From: Collinsella sp.
GTDB lineage: Bacteria; Actinomycetota; Coriobacteriia; Coriobacteriales; Coriobacteriaceae
Assembly: GCA_019414265.1 (NCBI GenBank)
Contig: DXMJ01000004.1
Location: forward strand, 1 to 64,000
DNA: 64,000 nt
Direction: 5' to 3'
Of the stretch, positions 43,392 to 51,089 are shown piece after piece. A program made the translations under genes and the position numbers. The notes under the pieces are model-generated. The model saw only the letters and a list, made by a program, of their open reading frames with translations. It made no database searches and was not told the DNA's origin. Within the stretch, counting starts at the first letter, position 1. Every line of letters starts with the position of its first letter.

Positions 43392-43722
43392 GACGCGGCA
43401 GCGTGTTGCCTTGGTGACTAGATGCGAAAGGTCCAAGGCTGCACGAATCGAAGGGACGGCGACAGTTCTATGATTCGTTCCACCTCGCGTGCTCGGTGGA
43501 ACTTTCGGCAAAAACTACGATAACACCTGTACGTTAGTTTTATGAACGAAAGTGGATTTGCGGTGGCGTTTAATCGGTAAGCGCCGTGTTTATACCACTG
43601 GCAGAATTGCGATGGTAAAACTCTTGACAGCTTTACCAATTAGGGTTTCTAGATTGTTAGGTTTACGTTTGGTAAAACGTTTTTAGCAGGTTGTTTACCA
43701 TTTGACATCGAAAGGCTCGTTT
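43392..43722. other. Divergent intergenic region between glgB and the HAD hydrolase gene
   Basis: These 331 bases are AT-richer than the flanks and must hold promoters in both directions. The side next to the HAD gene has repeated TTTACC/GGTAAA half-sites (see 43613-43700). No gene is supported. Confidence 0.65.
43613..43700. promoter_or_regulatory. Cluster of TGGTAAA/TTTACCA inverted half-sites with a TTGACA -35 box
   Basis: TGGTAAA at 43613-43619 faces TTTACCA at 43632-43638; TGGTAAA at 43670-43676 faces TTTACCA at 43694-43700; and TTTAC-GTTTG-GTAAA spans 43662-43676. An exact TTGACA -35 box (43624-43629) lies inside the first pair; the matching -10 is weak (TCTAGA, 43648-43653). The layout is that of an operator for a dimeric repressor, possibly LacI-type, controlling the HAD gene or glgB. 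The regulator is not in the window. Confidence 0.5.
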
Positions 43723-44412
43723 ATGGACCGCATCGCTGCCCCAAGTGTTGCTTTTATTTTCGATTGCGACGGCACGCTGGTTAATAGCACCCCCGTTTGG
43801 GCCTATGCCCAGCCCGAGTTATTGCACCGCCACGGAGTTGACGCGACGGTCAACGATTTTGCCCAGTTTGAGCATTTGTCGCTCGAGGACGAGTGCCAGA
43901 CCTACCACGATATCTGGGGCATTGGCACAAATGGCGAGGAGCTCTACCGCGAGTTGAGCGACATCCTGATCGATGGCTACTCCAAGGTGCCGCCGCGCGA
44001 GGGCCTGCTTGCATTTTTGAAGCAGGCGCAGGAGGCCGGCATTGCCATGTGCGTTGCCACGTCCACGCCAGCCGAGCTGGTTACGTCTGCGCTTGCGGGC
44101 GCCGGTCTCGATGCCTACATGGAGTTTATTACCACCACGGGCGAGGCGGGGCGCTCCAAGCAGTTTCCCGACGTTTATGAGCTGGCGCTGCGCCGCCTAG
44201 AGGAGCGTCACGGGCACCAGTTTGAGCGTGCATGGGTGTTTGAGGACGCCGTCTTTGGCCTTAAGAGCTCTGGCACTGCCGGCTTTAAGCGCGTGGGCAT
44301 CTATGACCCGCACGGTCGCATGGTGCGCGACGAGGTTCGCGACAACTGCGAGATCTTTATCGATAGCTATAAGGACCTGGATCTGCCCCGCGTGCTTGCG
44401 TTTGAGGGATAG
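43723..44412 (+). CDS. HAD-superfamily phosphatase (beta-phosphoglucomutase-like subfamily)
   Basis: A 229-residue haloacid-dehalogenase-type hydrolase. Motif I is FDCDGTLVNSTP (nucleophile and acid Asp), motif II VATSTPAEL, the Lys region GRSKQFPDVYELAL and motif III VFEDAVFGLKSSGTAGF. A helical C1 cap lies between motifs I and II. Substrate specificity cannot be read; sugar phosphates are plausible given the glycogen genes next door. GAAAGG precedes ATG 43723. The TPK gene follows after nine bases. Confidence 0.85.
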   Translation: MDRIAAPSVAFIFDCDGTLVNSTPVWAYAQPELLHRHGVDATVNDFAQFEHLSLEDECQTYHDIWGIGTNGEELYRELSDILIDGYSKVPPREGLLAFLKQAQEAGIAMCVATSTPAELVTSALAGAGLDAYMEFITTTGEAGRSKQFPDVYELALRRLEERHGHQFERAWVFEDAVFGLKSSGTAGFKRVGIYDPHGRMVRDEVRDNCEIFIDSYKDLDLPRVLAFEG

Positions 44413-44421
44413 GCGAGAGCT

Positions 44422-45063
44422 ATGGCTTGCAAGGTATTAGTGGTCTGCGGCTCACCCGTGGTAGCGAGCGCGGATCTGCTGCGTCAGCTGGCGGGGGAGT
44501 GCGACCACGTTGTTGCCGCGGACCGCGGGCTCGATGCGTTGCTGGGCGCGGGGCTTTGCTGCGACGTATATGTTGGAGATGCCGACACGGTGAGCGACGC
44601 GGGTCGCGCGCTGGTCGATGCTGCCACCGACTTTGAAGTTGAGCGCCACGACCCGTACAAGGACTATACCGATCTGGCACTGGCGCTCGATTCCGTCCGC
44701 CGTCGCTGGCCGGGTGCCGAAGTGGTTGCGACCTGCGCCACCGGCGGCCGTCCGGATATGGCACTTTCCGTGCTGGGGTTGCTCGCAGGCTACGAGGATG
44801 CCCCCATCTGGATCGCCGAGGACAAGGTGGTCGCCCGCATCCTTCACGCAAGCGAATCGTGGACTATCGAAGGCGCCGAAGGCAAGACGTTTTCCATCAT
44901 CGCCATAGTCCCCAACACCGAGGTAAGCGAACACGGCCTAGAGTGGGAGCTAGATCACAGCCCGCTGGGCTTGTTGGCTGACACGGGCATTAGCAACGTA
45001 GTAAGATCAACCGCAAAGATCGAAGTCCACACCGGCATCGCCATCGCTTACCTCTACAAGTAA
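44422..45063 (+). CDS. Thiamine pyrophosphokinase (thiamine diphosphokinase)
   Basis: A 213-residue enzyme making thiamine pyrophosphate from thiamine and ATP. The N-terminal catalytic domain has VVAADRGLDALL, VYVGDADTVSD, DYTDLALAL and ATGGRPDMALSVL; the C-terminal part is the thiamine-binding beta-sandwich. It follows the HAD gene closely and shares its transcript. A terminator lies downstream. Confidence 0.87.
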   Translation: MACKVLVVCGSPVVASADLLRQLAGECDHVVAADRGLDALLGAGLCCDVYVGDADTVSDAGRALVDAATDFEVERHDPYKDYTDLALALDSVRRRWPGAEVVATCATGGRPDMALSVLGLLAGYEDAPIWIAEDKVVARILHASESWTIEGAEGKTFSIIAIVPNTEVSEHGLEWELDHSPLGLLADTGISNVVRSTAKIEVHTGIAIAYLYK

Positions 45064-45101
45064 GGTCTATCGCATCAGGGTTTTATCGGGACGGTGGCTA
45101 T

Positions 45102-45130
45102 AAATAATCGCTCGTAGAGTGATTATTTTT
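45102..45130 (+). terminator. Terminator after the thiamine pyrophosphokinase gene
   Basis: AAATAATCGCTC (45102-45113) pairs with GAGTGATTATTT (45117-45128) with one mismatch and a three-base loop, ending in a T-run (to 45130). Confidence 0.7.
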
Positions 45131-45224
45131 GCCGCGTCCCAGGAAAACCCGTAAATAAGACCAACAACCCCAAAATTCCCCCTTGCATCCCCGAAGATCT
45201 TCCCCTAGAGTATCTACTCGTCAC

Positions 45225-45300
45225 GGGGGCGTAGCTCAGCTGGGAGAGCGCTTGACTGGCAGTCAAGAGGTCAGGGGTTCGATCCCCCTCGTCTCCACCA
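45225..45300 (+). tRNA. tRNA-Ala (anticodon GGC)
   Basis: A 76-base cloverleaf. The acceptor stem pairs GGGGGCG (45225-45231) with CGTCTCC; position 3:70 is G-T, the identity pair of alanine tRNA. The anticodon stem is CTTGA/TCAAG with loop CTGGCAG, anticodon GGC at 45258-45260. The T-arm has GGTTCGATCC. The 3' CCA is encoded. A terminator follows. Confidence 0.95.
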
Positions 45301-46095
45301 TCGTGAATGCAGAGCCTCTGGGAATTCGGAGGCTTTTTTCATATGTAGCCACCGCGCAAACCAAAGTGACGCCACACCAACACCCATACCACAAAAAGTT
45401 GCGCAATTTATTTCCCACTTCTGTACATAGTTTGTTGACCCAACATAATTCCTTTTTGCATTTCTCGCCGTCAGCTTTGTAGCTCGGCCGGTGCGTTCCA
45501 ACAACCACACCCGCATAAACCTGCGTCAATGTGAACAAGTTTGCAAAATAACCCCCTTAAGCACTGCAAATGTACGATATGTTGCCGTGCACGGCCTAAA
45601 TCGGTTTCTAGTCGCCTTGTGCTAGGATAACTAACGTTACATGGGTTCAACTGTGCCCACGGCTCCAGCAAGCCGCAAAGCGCAGGGTCGATCAGCATCC
45701 GGCCGTAACGGCGGTGCCGGAAAAACCACGAGCTCCAATAGCGTCGTCATGCGTATGGAATCGAATGACTATGTTCTTGTCTATGTGCGAGCTGTTCATT
45801 CGAATTGATACTTCATAACAAAGCGCAGCAGTCCTACAGCTGTTTGCTTGCGGTCCAGTTTTGTTCCCGCTTGACTGGTTCGCACGCAGCCAGCTGGGGT
45901 CGCGGTCATTTTGCGATACGCGTCCGCGACTCTAGTCACTGCACTTATACATACCGTTCACGGTGGGGCAGAGCCACGTGCTTGTCTAACTGGGCTCAGG
46001 GTTTGAATATGGAGCGCCTTAGCGCACAAGCGCCCTGGCGAAGGCATATCCAAGCCCCGTGAGCCACACGTAAGACAACAAAGGAGGTGGTGCTC
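45301..46095. other. Long leader region between tRNA-Ala and the LoaP-like gene
   Basis: 795 bases without a credible gene. After the tRNA terminator the first ~230 bases are AT-rich. From ~45600 the sequence becomes GC-richer and structured: GCAAAGC next to paired CCGGC/GCCGG blocks (~45640-45745), a GTCGCGG/CCGCGAC stem (45899-45930) and GCGCC-containing hairpins near 46012-46040. This is consistent with a long untranslated leader, where LoaP proteins load onto RNA polymerase. The promoter could not be fixed; TGCTAGGAT at ~45620 is a weak extended -10 candidate. Confidence 0.5.
45313..45339 (+). terminator. Terminator after tRNA-Ala
   Basis: AGCCTC (45313-45318) pairs with GAGGCT (45329-45334), followed by six T residues. 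It ends tRNA transcription before the glycan locus. Confidence 0.75.
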
Positions 46096-46641
46096 GTGTG
46101 GTATGTGATTCAGGTCATTAACGGTCGCAAAGATGTAATGCGCGAGCGCATAGAGCATGTGGTGCCGGCTGGCGCCATGCAGGAGCTCTTTTATCCCCAA
46201 TTTCAGACCGAGATCAAGGTACACGGCGAATGGGTCAATACGACCAAGCCGCTCTTTCCCGGTTATCTTATCTGCGATACGGCAGATCCCCGAACCGTGC
46301 AACAGTATCTACTGCGCATGGACGATTTTGCCCGGGTGCTTGCCCAGGACGGTCAGTTTGTGCCGCTGGCAAAAGAAGAGGTTCAGCTTATTGGCGGCTT
46401 TACGCATAGGGGAGACCGCGTAGTGCCCATGAGCGAGGCCCTAAAAGATGGCGACCGGGTCGTAGTAACGGCAGGCCCGCTGCTGGGCCACGAGGGCCTT
46501 ATCAAAACCATTAACAGACGCAAGAGCACTGCTTATCTGGAGCTCGACCTGTGCGGTCGACGCGTAACCACTCGCGTTGGCCTTGCCGTGCTTTCAAAAG
46601 AGCAGCGCGTCATGCGCAATCACAGAAGAGCGATCGCCTAG
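46096..46641 (+). CDS. LoaP-like NusG-family transcription antiterminator
   Basis: A 181-residue NusG paralogue. The N-terminal NGN domain starts WYVIQVINGRKDVMRERIE, and includes PLFPGYLICDT and the RMDDFARVL loop. The C-terminal KOW domain has KDGDRVVVTAGPLLGHEGLI. As the first gene of a long polysaccharide operon it fits LoaP, which modifies RNA polymerase at the leader so that it reads through terminators. GTG 46096 was chosen because AAGGAGG (46081-46087) lies eight bases upstream; GTG codons at 46087 and 46090 overlap or abut that site. Confidence 0.88.
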   Translation: MWYVIQVINGRKDVMRERIEHVVPAGAMQELFYPQFQTEIKVHGEWVNTTKPLFPGYLICDTADPRTVQQYLLRMDDFARVLAQDGQFVPLAKEEVQLIGGFTHRGDRVVPMSEALKDGDRVVVTAGPLLGHEGLIKTINRRKSTAYLELDLCGRRVTTRVGLAVLSKEQRVMRNHRRAIA

Positions 46642-46694
46642 CTGCAAGCTCGCAAGCGGACGACCGAAGGCAAAAAGTATTGGGGGAGGGGCTC

Positions 46695-47489
46695 TTGGAG
46701 CCTACGATGATGACCATGGCACAGGGCGCGCGGGAGACGCGCACGGCCGCCACGGCGAATTCCGTCACTGCCGCAGCCGGTGCTGCGGGGGATTACCTTA
46801 CAAACGAAGAAGCGTACAAGATGCTGCGCGGTGCCAACTCCGGCGTGAAGCCCGAGCTTGGGCACAGGCTCTACCGCGTTGTTAAGCGTACGGTGGACAT
46901 TGTCGTCGCCGGCGGAGCCCTGGTGTTGCTCTTTATTCCCGGGGTAATTCTGAGCGTGGTCATTTGCATAAAGAGCCCGGGCGCCAGCCCCCTATATTCA
47001 CAGTTACGCGTGGGCCGCGTGCGCAAAGACGGCACGTTCTACCTGTTTAAGATCTACAAGTTCCGCAGCATGGTTCCCAACGCAGACCAAATGCTCAAGG
47101 ACTTGCAGGCCCAAAACGAGGCCACTGGCCCCATGTTTAAAATGAAGCACGACCCGCGCATTATTCCCGGTGTGGGTAACTTCATTCGCAAGCACAGCAT
47201 CGACGAGCTGCCCCAGCTCATCAACGTGTTCTTGGGCCAAATGAACCTCATTGGCCCGCGCCCCGGCCTGCCGCGCGAGGTTGCCCTGTACAGCGAGCAC
47301 GACATGAAGCGCCTGGCGGTAAAACCCGGCTGCAGCGGTCCTTGGCAGGTAATGGGCCGCAGCTGCCTGGGCTTCAACGAAATGGTTGAGCTGGATCTTC
47401 ACTATATAGAGAATCGCAGCCTGCGCCAGGATCTGCGGTTGATATTCGGCACGCTGAAGACGATGTTCTCTGGGGAAGGTGCCGTGTAG
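46695..47489 (+). CDS. Undecaprenyl-phosphate phosphoglycosyltransferase (bacterial sugar transferase)
   Basis: A ~264-residue initiating enzyme that transfers a sugar-1-phosphate to undecaprenyl phosphate. After ~55 variable residues comes one membrane helix (IVVAGGALVLLFIPGVILSV) and the catalytic domain with SPLYSQLRVGRVRKDG, FKIYKFRSM, KHSIDELPQLINVF, MNLIGPRPGLP and LAVKPGCSGPWQVMGR. The TTG at 46695 has GGGAGG five bases upstream; ATG 46707 or 46710 would be 17 or more bases away, so TTG is preferred with some doubt. Confidence 0.9.
   Translation: MEPTMMTMAQGARETRTAATANSVTAAAGAAGDYLTNEEAYKMLRGANSGVKPELGHRLYRVVKRTVDIVVAGGALVLLFIPGVILSVVICIKSPGASPLYSQLRVGRVRKDGTFYLFKIYKFRSMVPNADQMLKDLQAQNEATGPMFKMKHDPRIIPGVGNFIRKHSIDELPQLINVFLGQMNLIGPRPGLPREVALYSEHDMKRLAVKPGCSGPWQVMGRSCLGFNEMVELDLHYIENRSLRQDLRLIFGTLKTMFSGEGAV
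47234..47257 (+). repeat. Intragenic hairpin in the phosphoglycosyltransferase gene
   Basis: GGGCCAA (47234-47240) pairs with TTGGCCC (47251-47257), and TG/CA extends the stem after one bulged A. It lies in the codons for LGQMNLIGPRP. It is weaker than the other intragenic hairpins of this locus. Confidence 0.5.
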
Positions 47490-47490
47490 C

Positions 47491-48594
47491 ATGCGCATCG
47501 CCATGATAGGCCAAAAGAGAACGGGTTCGCGCGAGGGCGGCGTAGAAGTGGTGGTAGGCGAGCTTGCTCGCCGTATGGCAGACCTTGGTCACCAAGTAAC
47601 CTGCTACGACCGTATGGGCGAAGGAGCTCCTTCCGAGCCCTACGAGAAGGATGGCTACCGCATCGTTCCCGTAAAGGCTCTGGACATCAAGGGGCTCTCT
47701 GCGCTCACGAGCAGCTTTGCCGCAACAAGGGCCGCCATCAAAGACGGGGCAGACGTAATTCACTATCACGCAGAGGGGCCGTGCGTCCCCCTTCGTTTTG
47801 CGCGTTCCACGGACATCAGGACCGTGGCAACGATCCACGGCCTGGACTGGCAGCGTGCAAAATGGGGCGGCTTGGCTTCCAAGTACATCAAGTTCGGCGA
47901 GGCGACGGCGGCCAAGTGCGCGGATGCGCTCATCGTGCTTTCCCGGGGCAATCAGGAGTACTTCAAGGAGGCTTACGGCCGCGAGGCTACGCTCATTCCC
48001 AACGGCATCACTCCCGAGGCGGATCTTCCCGCGAAGGAGATCTCCGAGCGCTGGGGGCTCACCCAGGGCTCCTATGTCCTCTACCTCGGTCGCATTGTGC
48101 CCGAGAAGCGACCGGAACTGTTGTTGGAGGCGTACAAGCAGGTAAAGACGGATAAGCGCCTGGTTATCGCGGGCGACTCCTCCGATACGGACGACTACGC
48201 CGTGGCGCTCAAAGAGGCTGCCGCGTCCGACCCCCGCGCGCTCTTTACCGGCCACGTTGAGGGCAACCTGCTCTCCGAGCTGTACTCCAACGCGTATTGC
48301 TACGCGCTCCCCTCCGACGTTGAGGGCCTGCCCATGAGCTTGCTGGAGGCCATGTCTCACGGTGCGGCATGCGTTACCTCGGATATTCCCGAGTGCGCGG
48401 ATGTTCTGCAGGGTTGCGGGCTCACGTTCCCACACGGAGACGCGGGGGCGCTGCGCGACGTGCTTGAAGGCCTGATAGCGGATTCTGCCCAAACGGAGAG
48501 GCTGGGCGCCATGGCACGTGACCGCGCGATTAATGGCTATGACTGGAACAGCGTCGTCCAAAGGACGCTTGCTTTGTATGAGGGTGTTGCGTAA
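47491..48594 (+). CDS. Glycosyltransferase, GT4 type (N-terminal DUF1972-like)
   Basis: A 367-residue GT-B glycosyltransferase. The N-terminus RIAMIGQKRTGSREGGVEVV is typical of DUF1972/rhamnosyltransferase-like proteins. The C-terminal donor site has LYLGRIVPEKRPELLLEAY, VIAGDSSD and LPSDVEGLPMSLLEAMSHG with the E-x7-E pattern. It starts one base after the phosphoglycosyltransferase stop with GGGGAAGG upstream. It probably adds the second sugar of the repeat unit; the donor is unknown (dTDP-rhamnose is possible given rfbA/rfbB). Confidence 0.88.
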   Translation: MRIAMIGQKRTGSREGGVEVVVGELARRMADLGHQVTCYDRMGEGAPSEPYEKDGYRIVPVKALDIKGLSALTSSFAATRAAIKDGADVIHYHAEGPCVPLRFARSTDIRTVATIHGLDWQRAKWGGLASKYIKFGEATAAKCADALIVLSRGNQEYFKEAYGREATLIPNGITPEADLPAKEISERWGLTQGSYVLYLGRIVPEKRPELLLEAYKQVKTDKRLVIAGDSSDTDDYAVALKEAAASDPRALFTGHVEGNLLSELYSNAYCYALPSDVEGLPMSLLEAMSHGAACVTSDIPECADVLQGCGLTFPHGDAGALRDVLEGLIADSAQTERLGAMARDRAINGYDWNSVVQRTLALYEGVA

Positions 48595-49877
48595 TGAAGA
48601 TCCTTCTTGTAAATAAGTTTCATTGGCGCAAGGGTGGAAGCGAGACGTACTACTTTGCTCTTGCCGATGGTCTTCGCGCTCTTGGGCATGAAGTTGCCTT
48701 CTTCAGCATGGAGGATGAGCGTAATGAGCCGACTGAGTGGTCGCGTTACTTTGTAACGAATCGCGACTATAACGGACCGAGCTCTATTGTCGATAAGGCG
48801 AAGGCCGCGCAGGCACTTGTGTATTCCAAAGAGGCGCGCGAGAAGTTCGATGCGCTGTGCCGTGAATTCCAGCCCGATGTAATCCATCTCAATCTCACTC
48901 ATAGGCAGATTACGTTTTCCATCTTGGACGCTCCTTGGCTAAAGCAGCATCCAACGCCGGTTGTGTATACCTCGCACGACTTGATTCTTGCTTGCCCGAG
49001 CTATCTTATGCTTGATTCCGAGGGCAACGTTTGCGATTCGTGTCTCGGGGGTCATTTTGGCAATTGCCTTAAGAAGAAGTGCGTAAAGGGTTCGATCGCA
49101 AAAAGCGCGTTAGCGGTGGCTGAGGCGGAGTGGCTTAAACGGCACAAAACCTATTCACGTCTCGATCGCATCATCTGCCCGAGTGAGTTCATGCGGAACA
49201 AGTTTATTGAAGCGGGGCTTCCCGAGCGTCAGCTTGTCCTCATGCGGAATTTCCTGAATCCCGATTCGATGTCACGGGAAGTTGCCAACCAAAATAATGA
49301 AGATCCCTACATGCTGTATCTGGGACGCCTTTCTCGCGAGAAAGGCGTGTTAACGCTCGTGCATGCTTTTGAGAAGGCGGCACCGGTGATCCCTGATTGG
49401 CGTCTTGTTATTGCAGGCGATGGCCCTGAATGTGATGCTGTGAAGGTCAAAGTTTCCGCAATGCCAAACGAAATAAGCTCGAGGATTGAGCTGGTTGGAT
49501 ATAAAACCGGTGACGCCCTGCGCGGACTTGTGAATCGAGCCACTCTGGCGGCTGCGCCGTCAGAGTGGCTCGAGAACGCGCCATATGCGGTTCTCGAGGC
49601 ACTCGCCGCGGGCAAGCCCGTTATCGGTACGAACATGGGCGGAATACCCGAGCTGGTACGTGAGGGTGAAACGGGCTTCCTGGCTGAAGCCCACGATGAG
49701 GCAGGACTCGCAGATGCAATCCGTAGGGGTGCGGCGGTGGCCGTCGATCCTGCGGCTTACGCCGCGATGAGCGCGCATTGCCGTTCATTCGTGGCAGAGA
49801 ACTGTAATCAAGAGAAGTACATCCGGAATCTCGTCTCCCTGTATCAAGAACTAATTGACCGGAAGGTGGTGGCCTAA
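48594..49877 (+). CDS. Glycosyltransferase, GT4 type
   Basis: A 427-residue GT-B enzyme. The N-terminal acceptor domain starts KILLVNKFHWRKGGSETYYF; a cysteine-containing segment (CPSYLMLDSEGNVCDSCLGG) follows SHDLILA. The donor domain has LYLGRLSREKGVLTLVHAFE, LVIAGDGPE and APSEWLENAPYAVLEALAAG. The ATG shares one base with the previous stop. The coding DNA holds two strong hairpins, at 49325-49348 and 49536-49572, both in codons for these conserved donor-site motifs. Confidence 0.9.
   Translation: MKILLVNKFHWRKGGSETYYFALADGLRALGHEVAFFSMEDERNEPTEWSRYFVTNRDYNGPSSIVDKAKAAQALVYSKEAREKFDALCREFQPDVIHLNLTHRQITFSILDAPWLKQHPTPVVYTSHDLILACPSYLMLDSEGNVCDSCLGGHFGNCLKKKCVKGSIAKSALAVAEAEWLKRHKTYSRLDRIICPSEFMRNKFIEAGLPERQLVLMRNFLNPDSMSREVANQNNEDPYMLYLGRLSREKGVLTLVHAFEKAAPVIPDWRLVIAGDGPECDAVKVKVSAMPNEISSRIELVGYKTGDALRGLVNRATLAAAPSEWLENAPYAVLEALAAGKPVIGTNMGGIPELVREGETGFLAEAHDEAGLADAIRRGAAVAVDPAAYAAMSAHCRSFVAENCNQEKYIRNLVSLYQELIDRKVVA
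49325..49348 (+). repeat. 24-bp perfect palindrome inside the GT4 gene
   Basis: ACGCCTTTCT (49325-49334), loop CGCG, AGAAAGGCGT (49339-49348). It lies in the codons for GRLSREKGV. As RNA it forms a 10-bp stem; no U-tract follows. Confidence 0.9.
49536..49572 (+). repeat. 17-bp intragenic hairpin inside the GT4 gene
   Basis: CGAGCCACTCTG (49536-49547) pairs exactly with CAGAGTGGCTCG (49561-49572). The inner bases add a G-U pair and four more pairs around a TGC loop. It lies in the codons for RATLAAAPSEWLE, the conserved donor-binding motif. Confidence 0.9.
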
Positions 49878-49880
49878 CCC

Positions 49881-51017
49881 ATGGCCGAGAAGAAACTCAA
49901 CGGAACCGTAATCGTAACGTACCGCTGCAACGCGCGCTGCACCATGTGCAACCGCTACAAGGCTCCCAGCCGTCCGGAGGAGGAGCTCTCCCTCGACGTG
50001 ATCAAGAAGCTCCCGCGCATGTACTTCACCAACATCACCGGTGGCGAGCCCTTCATCAGGACCGACCTTGCGGATATCGTGCGCGAGCTGTACAAGAAGT
50101 CCGACCGCATCGTCATCTCCACCAACGGCTTCTTCACCGACCGCATCATCGCCCTTGCCGAGGAATTCCCCCAGGTGGGAATCCGCATCTCCATCGAGGG
50201 CCTGCAGCAGACCAACGATGAGATCCGCGGTCTCCAGAACGGCTTCAACCGCGGCTACGAGACGCTCAAGAAGCTCGTGGAAATGAAGCACCCGGACGTG
50301 GGCTTTGGCATGACTGTGCAGGATCGCAACGCTGCGGACTTGGTGCCGCTGTACAAGCTTTCCGACGAGCTCGGCATGGAGTTCGCCACCGCCAGCCTGC
50401 ACAACAGCTTCTACTTTGTCGAGGCGAAGAACATCATTAAGGACCGTCCCATGGTGGCCCAGAACTTCGAGGACCTGGTAAACGAGCTCCTCAAGTCCAA
50501 CGAGCCCAAGAAGTGGTTCCGCGCGTACTTCAACATGGGCCTCATCAACTACATCTATGGGCAGAAGCGCCTGCTCCCGTGCGATATGGCGTTCGACACG
50601 TTCTTCATCGACCCCTACGGCGACGTCATGCCCTGCAACGGCACCAAGGAGAAGCTCGTTATGGGCAACCTTAACGACGAGTCTTGGGATGAGCTGTGGG
50701 AGAGCGCCCAGGCCGAGAAAGTGCGCGGCTGCGTGCGCCACTGCGACCGCAACTGCTGGATGATCGGCTCCGTGTCTCCGGCCATGCACAAGTACATCTG
50801 GAAACCCGCGTCGTGGGTGCTGGCGCACAAGCTCAAGCCCGGCAAGAAGTTCGACATGCACGAGCTCCCCATCGTGCGCGACTACGAGTCGGGCAAGGTG
50901 ACGAAGGAGGAGCTGGACGCTCTTTCCACCTGCGACATGCACGCCGCGATCAACGACGGCCTTTCCGACGCAAGCCGAGCCGACGCGCACGTGTACGAGA
51001 CTGAGGAGGCGCTGTAG
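49881..51017 (+). CDS. Radical SAM protein with SPASM-like C-terminal cysteines
   Basis: A 378-residue radical SAM enzyme. The cluster motif is CNARCTMC (Cys 16, 20, 23), followed by NITGGEPFIRTDL and VVISTNG-like STNGFFTD. The C-terminal part has LPCDMAFDTFFIDPYGDVMPC, GNLNDESWDELWES and GCVRHCDRNC, a SPASM/twitch-like set of extra cysteines. Such enzymes modify sugars, peptides or alcohols by radical chemistry. Inside a glycan operon it may modify a sugar or a lipid-linked intermediate, but the substrate cannot be read. Its GC-ending codons contrast with the genes that follow. Confidence 0.88.
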   Translation: MAEKKLNGTVIVTYRCNARCTMCNRYKAPSRPEEELSLDVIKKLPRMYFTNITGGEPFIRTDLADIVRELYKKSDRIVISTNGFFTDRIIALAEEFPQVGIRISIEGLQQTNDEIRGLQNGFNRGYETLKKLVEMKHPDVGFGMTVQDRNAADLVPLYKLSDELGMEFATASLHNSFYFVEAKNIIKDRPMVAQNFEDLVNELLKSNEPKKWFRAYFNMGLINYIYGQKRLLPCDMAFDTFFIDPYGDVMPCNGTKEKLVMGNLNDESWDELWESAQAEKVRGCVRHCDRNCWMIGSVSPAMHKYIWKPASWVLAHKLKPGKKFDMHELPIVRDYESGKVTKEELDALSTCDMHAAINDGLSDASRADAHVYETEEAL

Positions 51018-51089
51018 TGCAGCCGGGTGGAAAAATCGAATGCAAAAATTCAGAAATAGCGGTTGCTCGATATCAATCGGAGGAAACAC

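Noticed and set aside
45640..45745. c-di-GMP-I riboswitch
   Set aside because: Only the GCAAAGC stretch matches; the conserved GGCAAACC and GGGAC parts are missing.
45805..46062. 85-codon open frame in the LoaP leader
   Set aside because: Composition is not coding-like, and there is no ribosome-binding site or similarity; more likely leader RNA.
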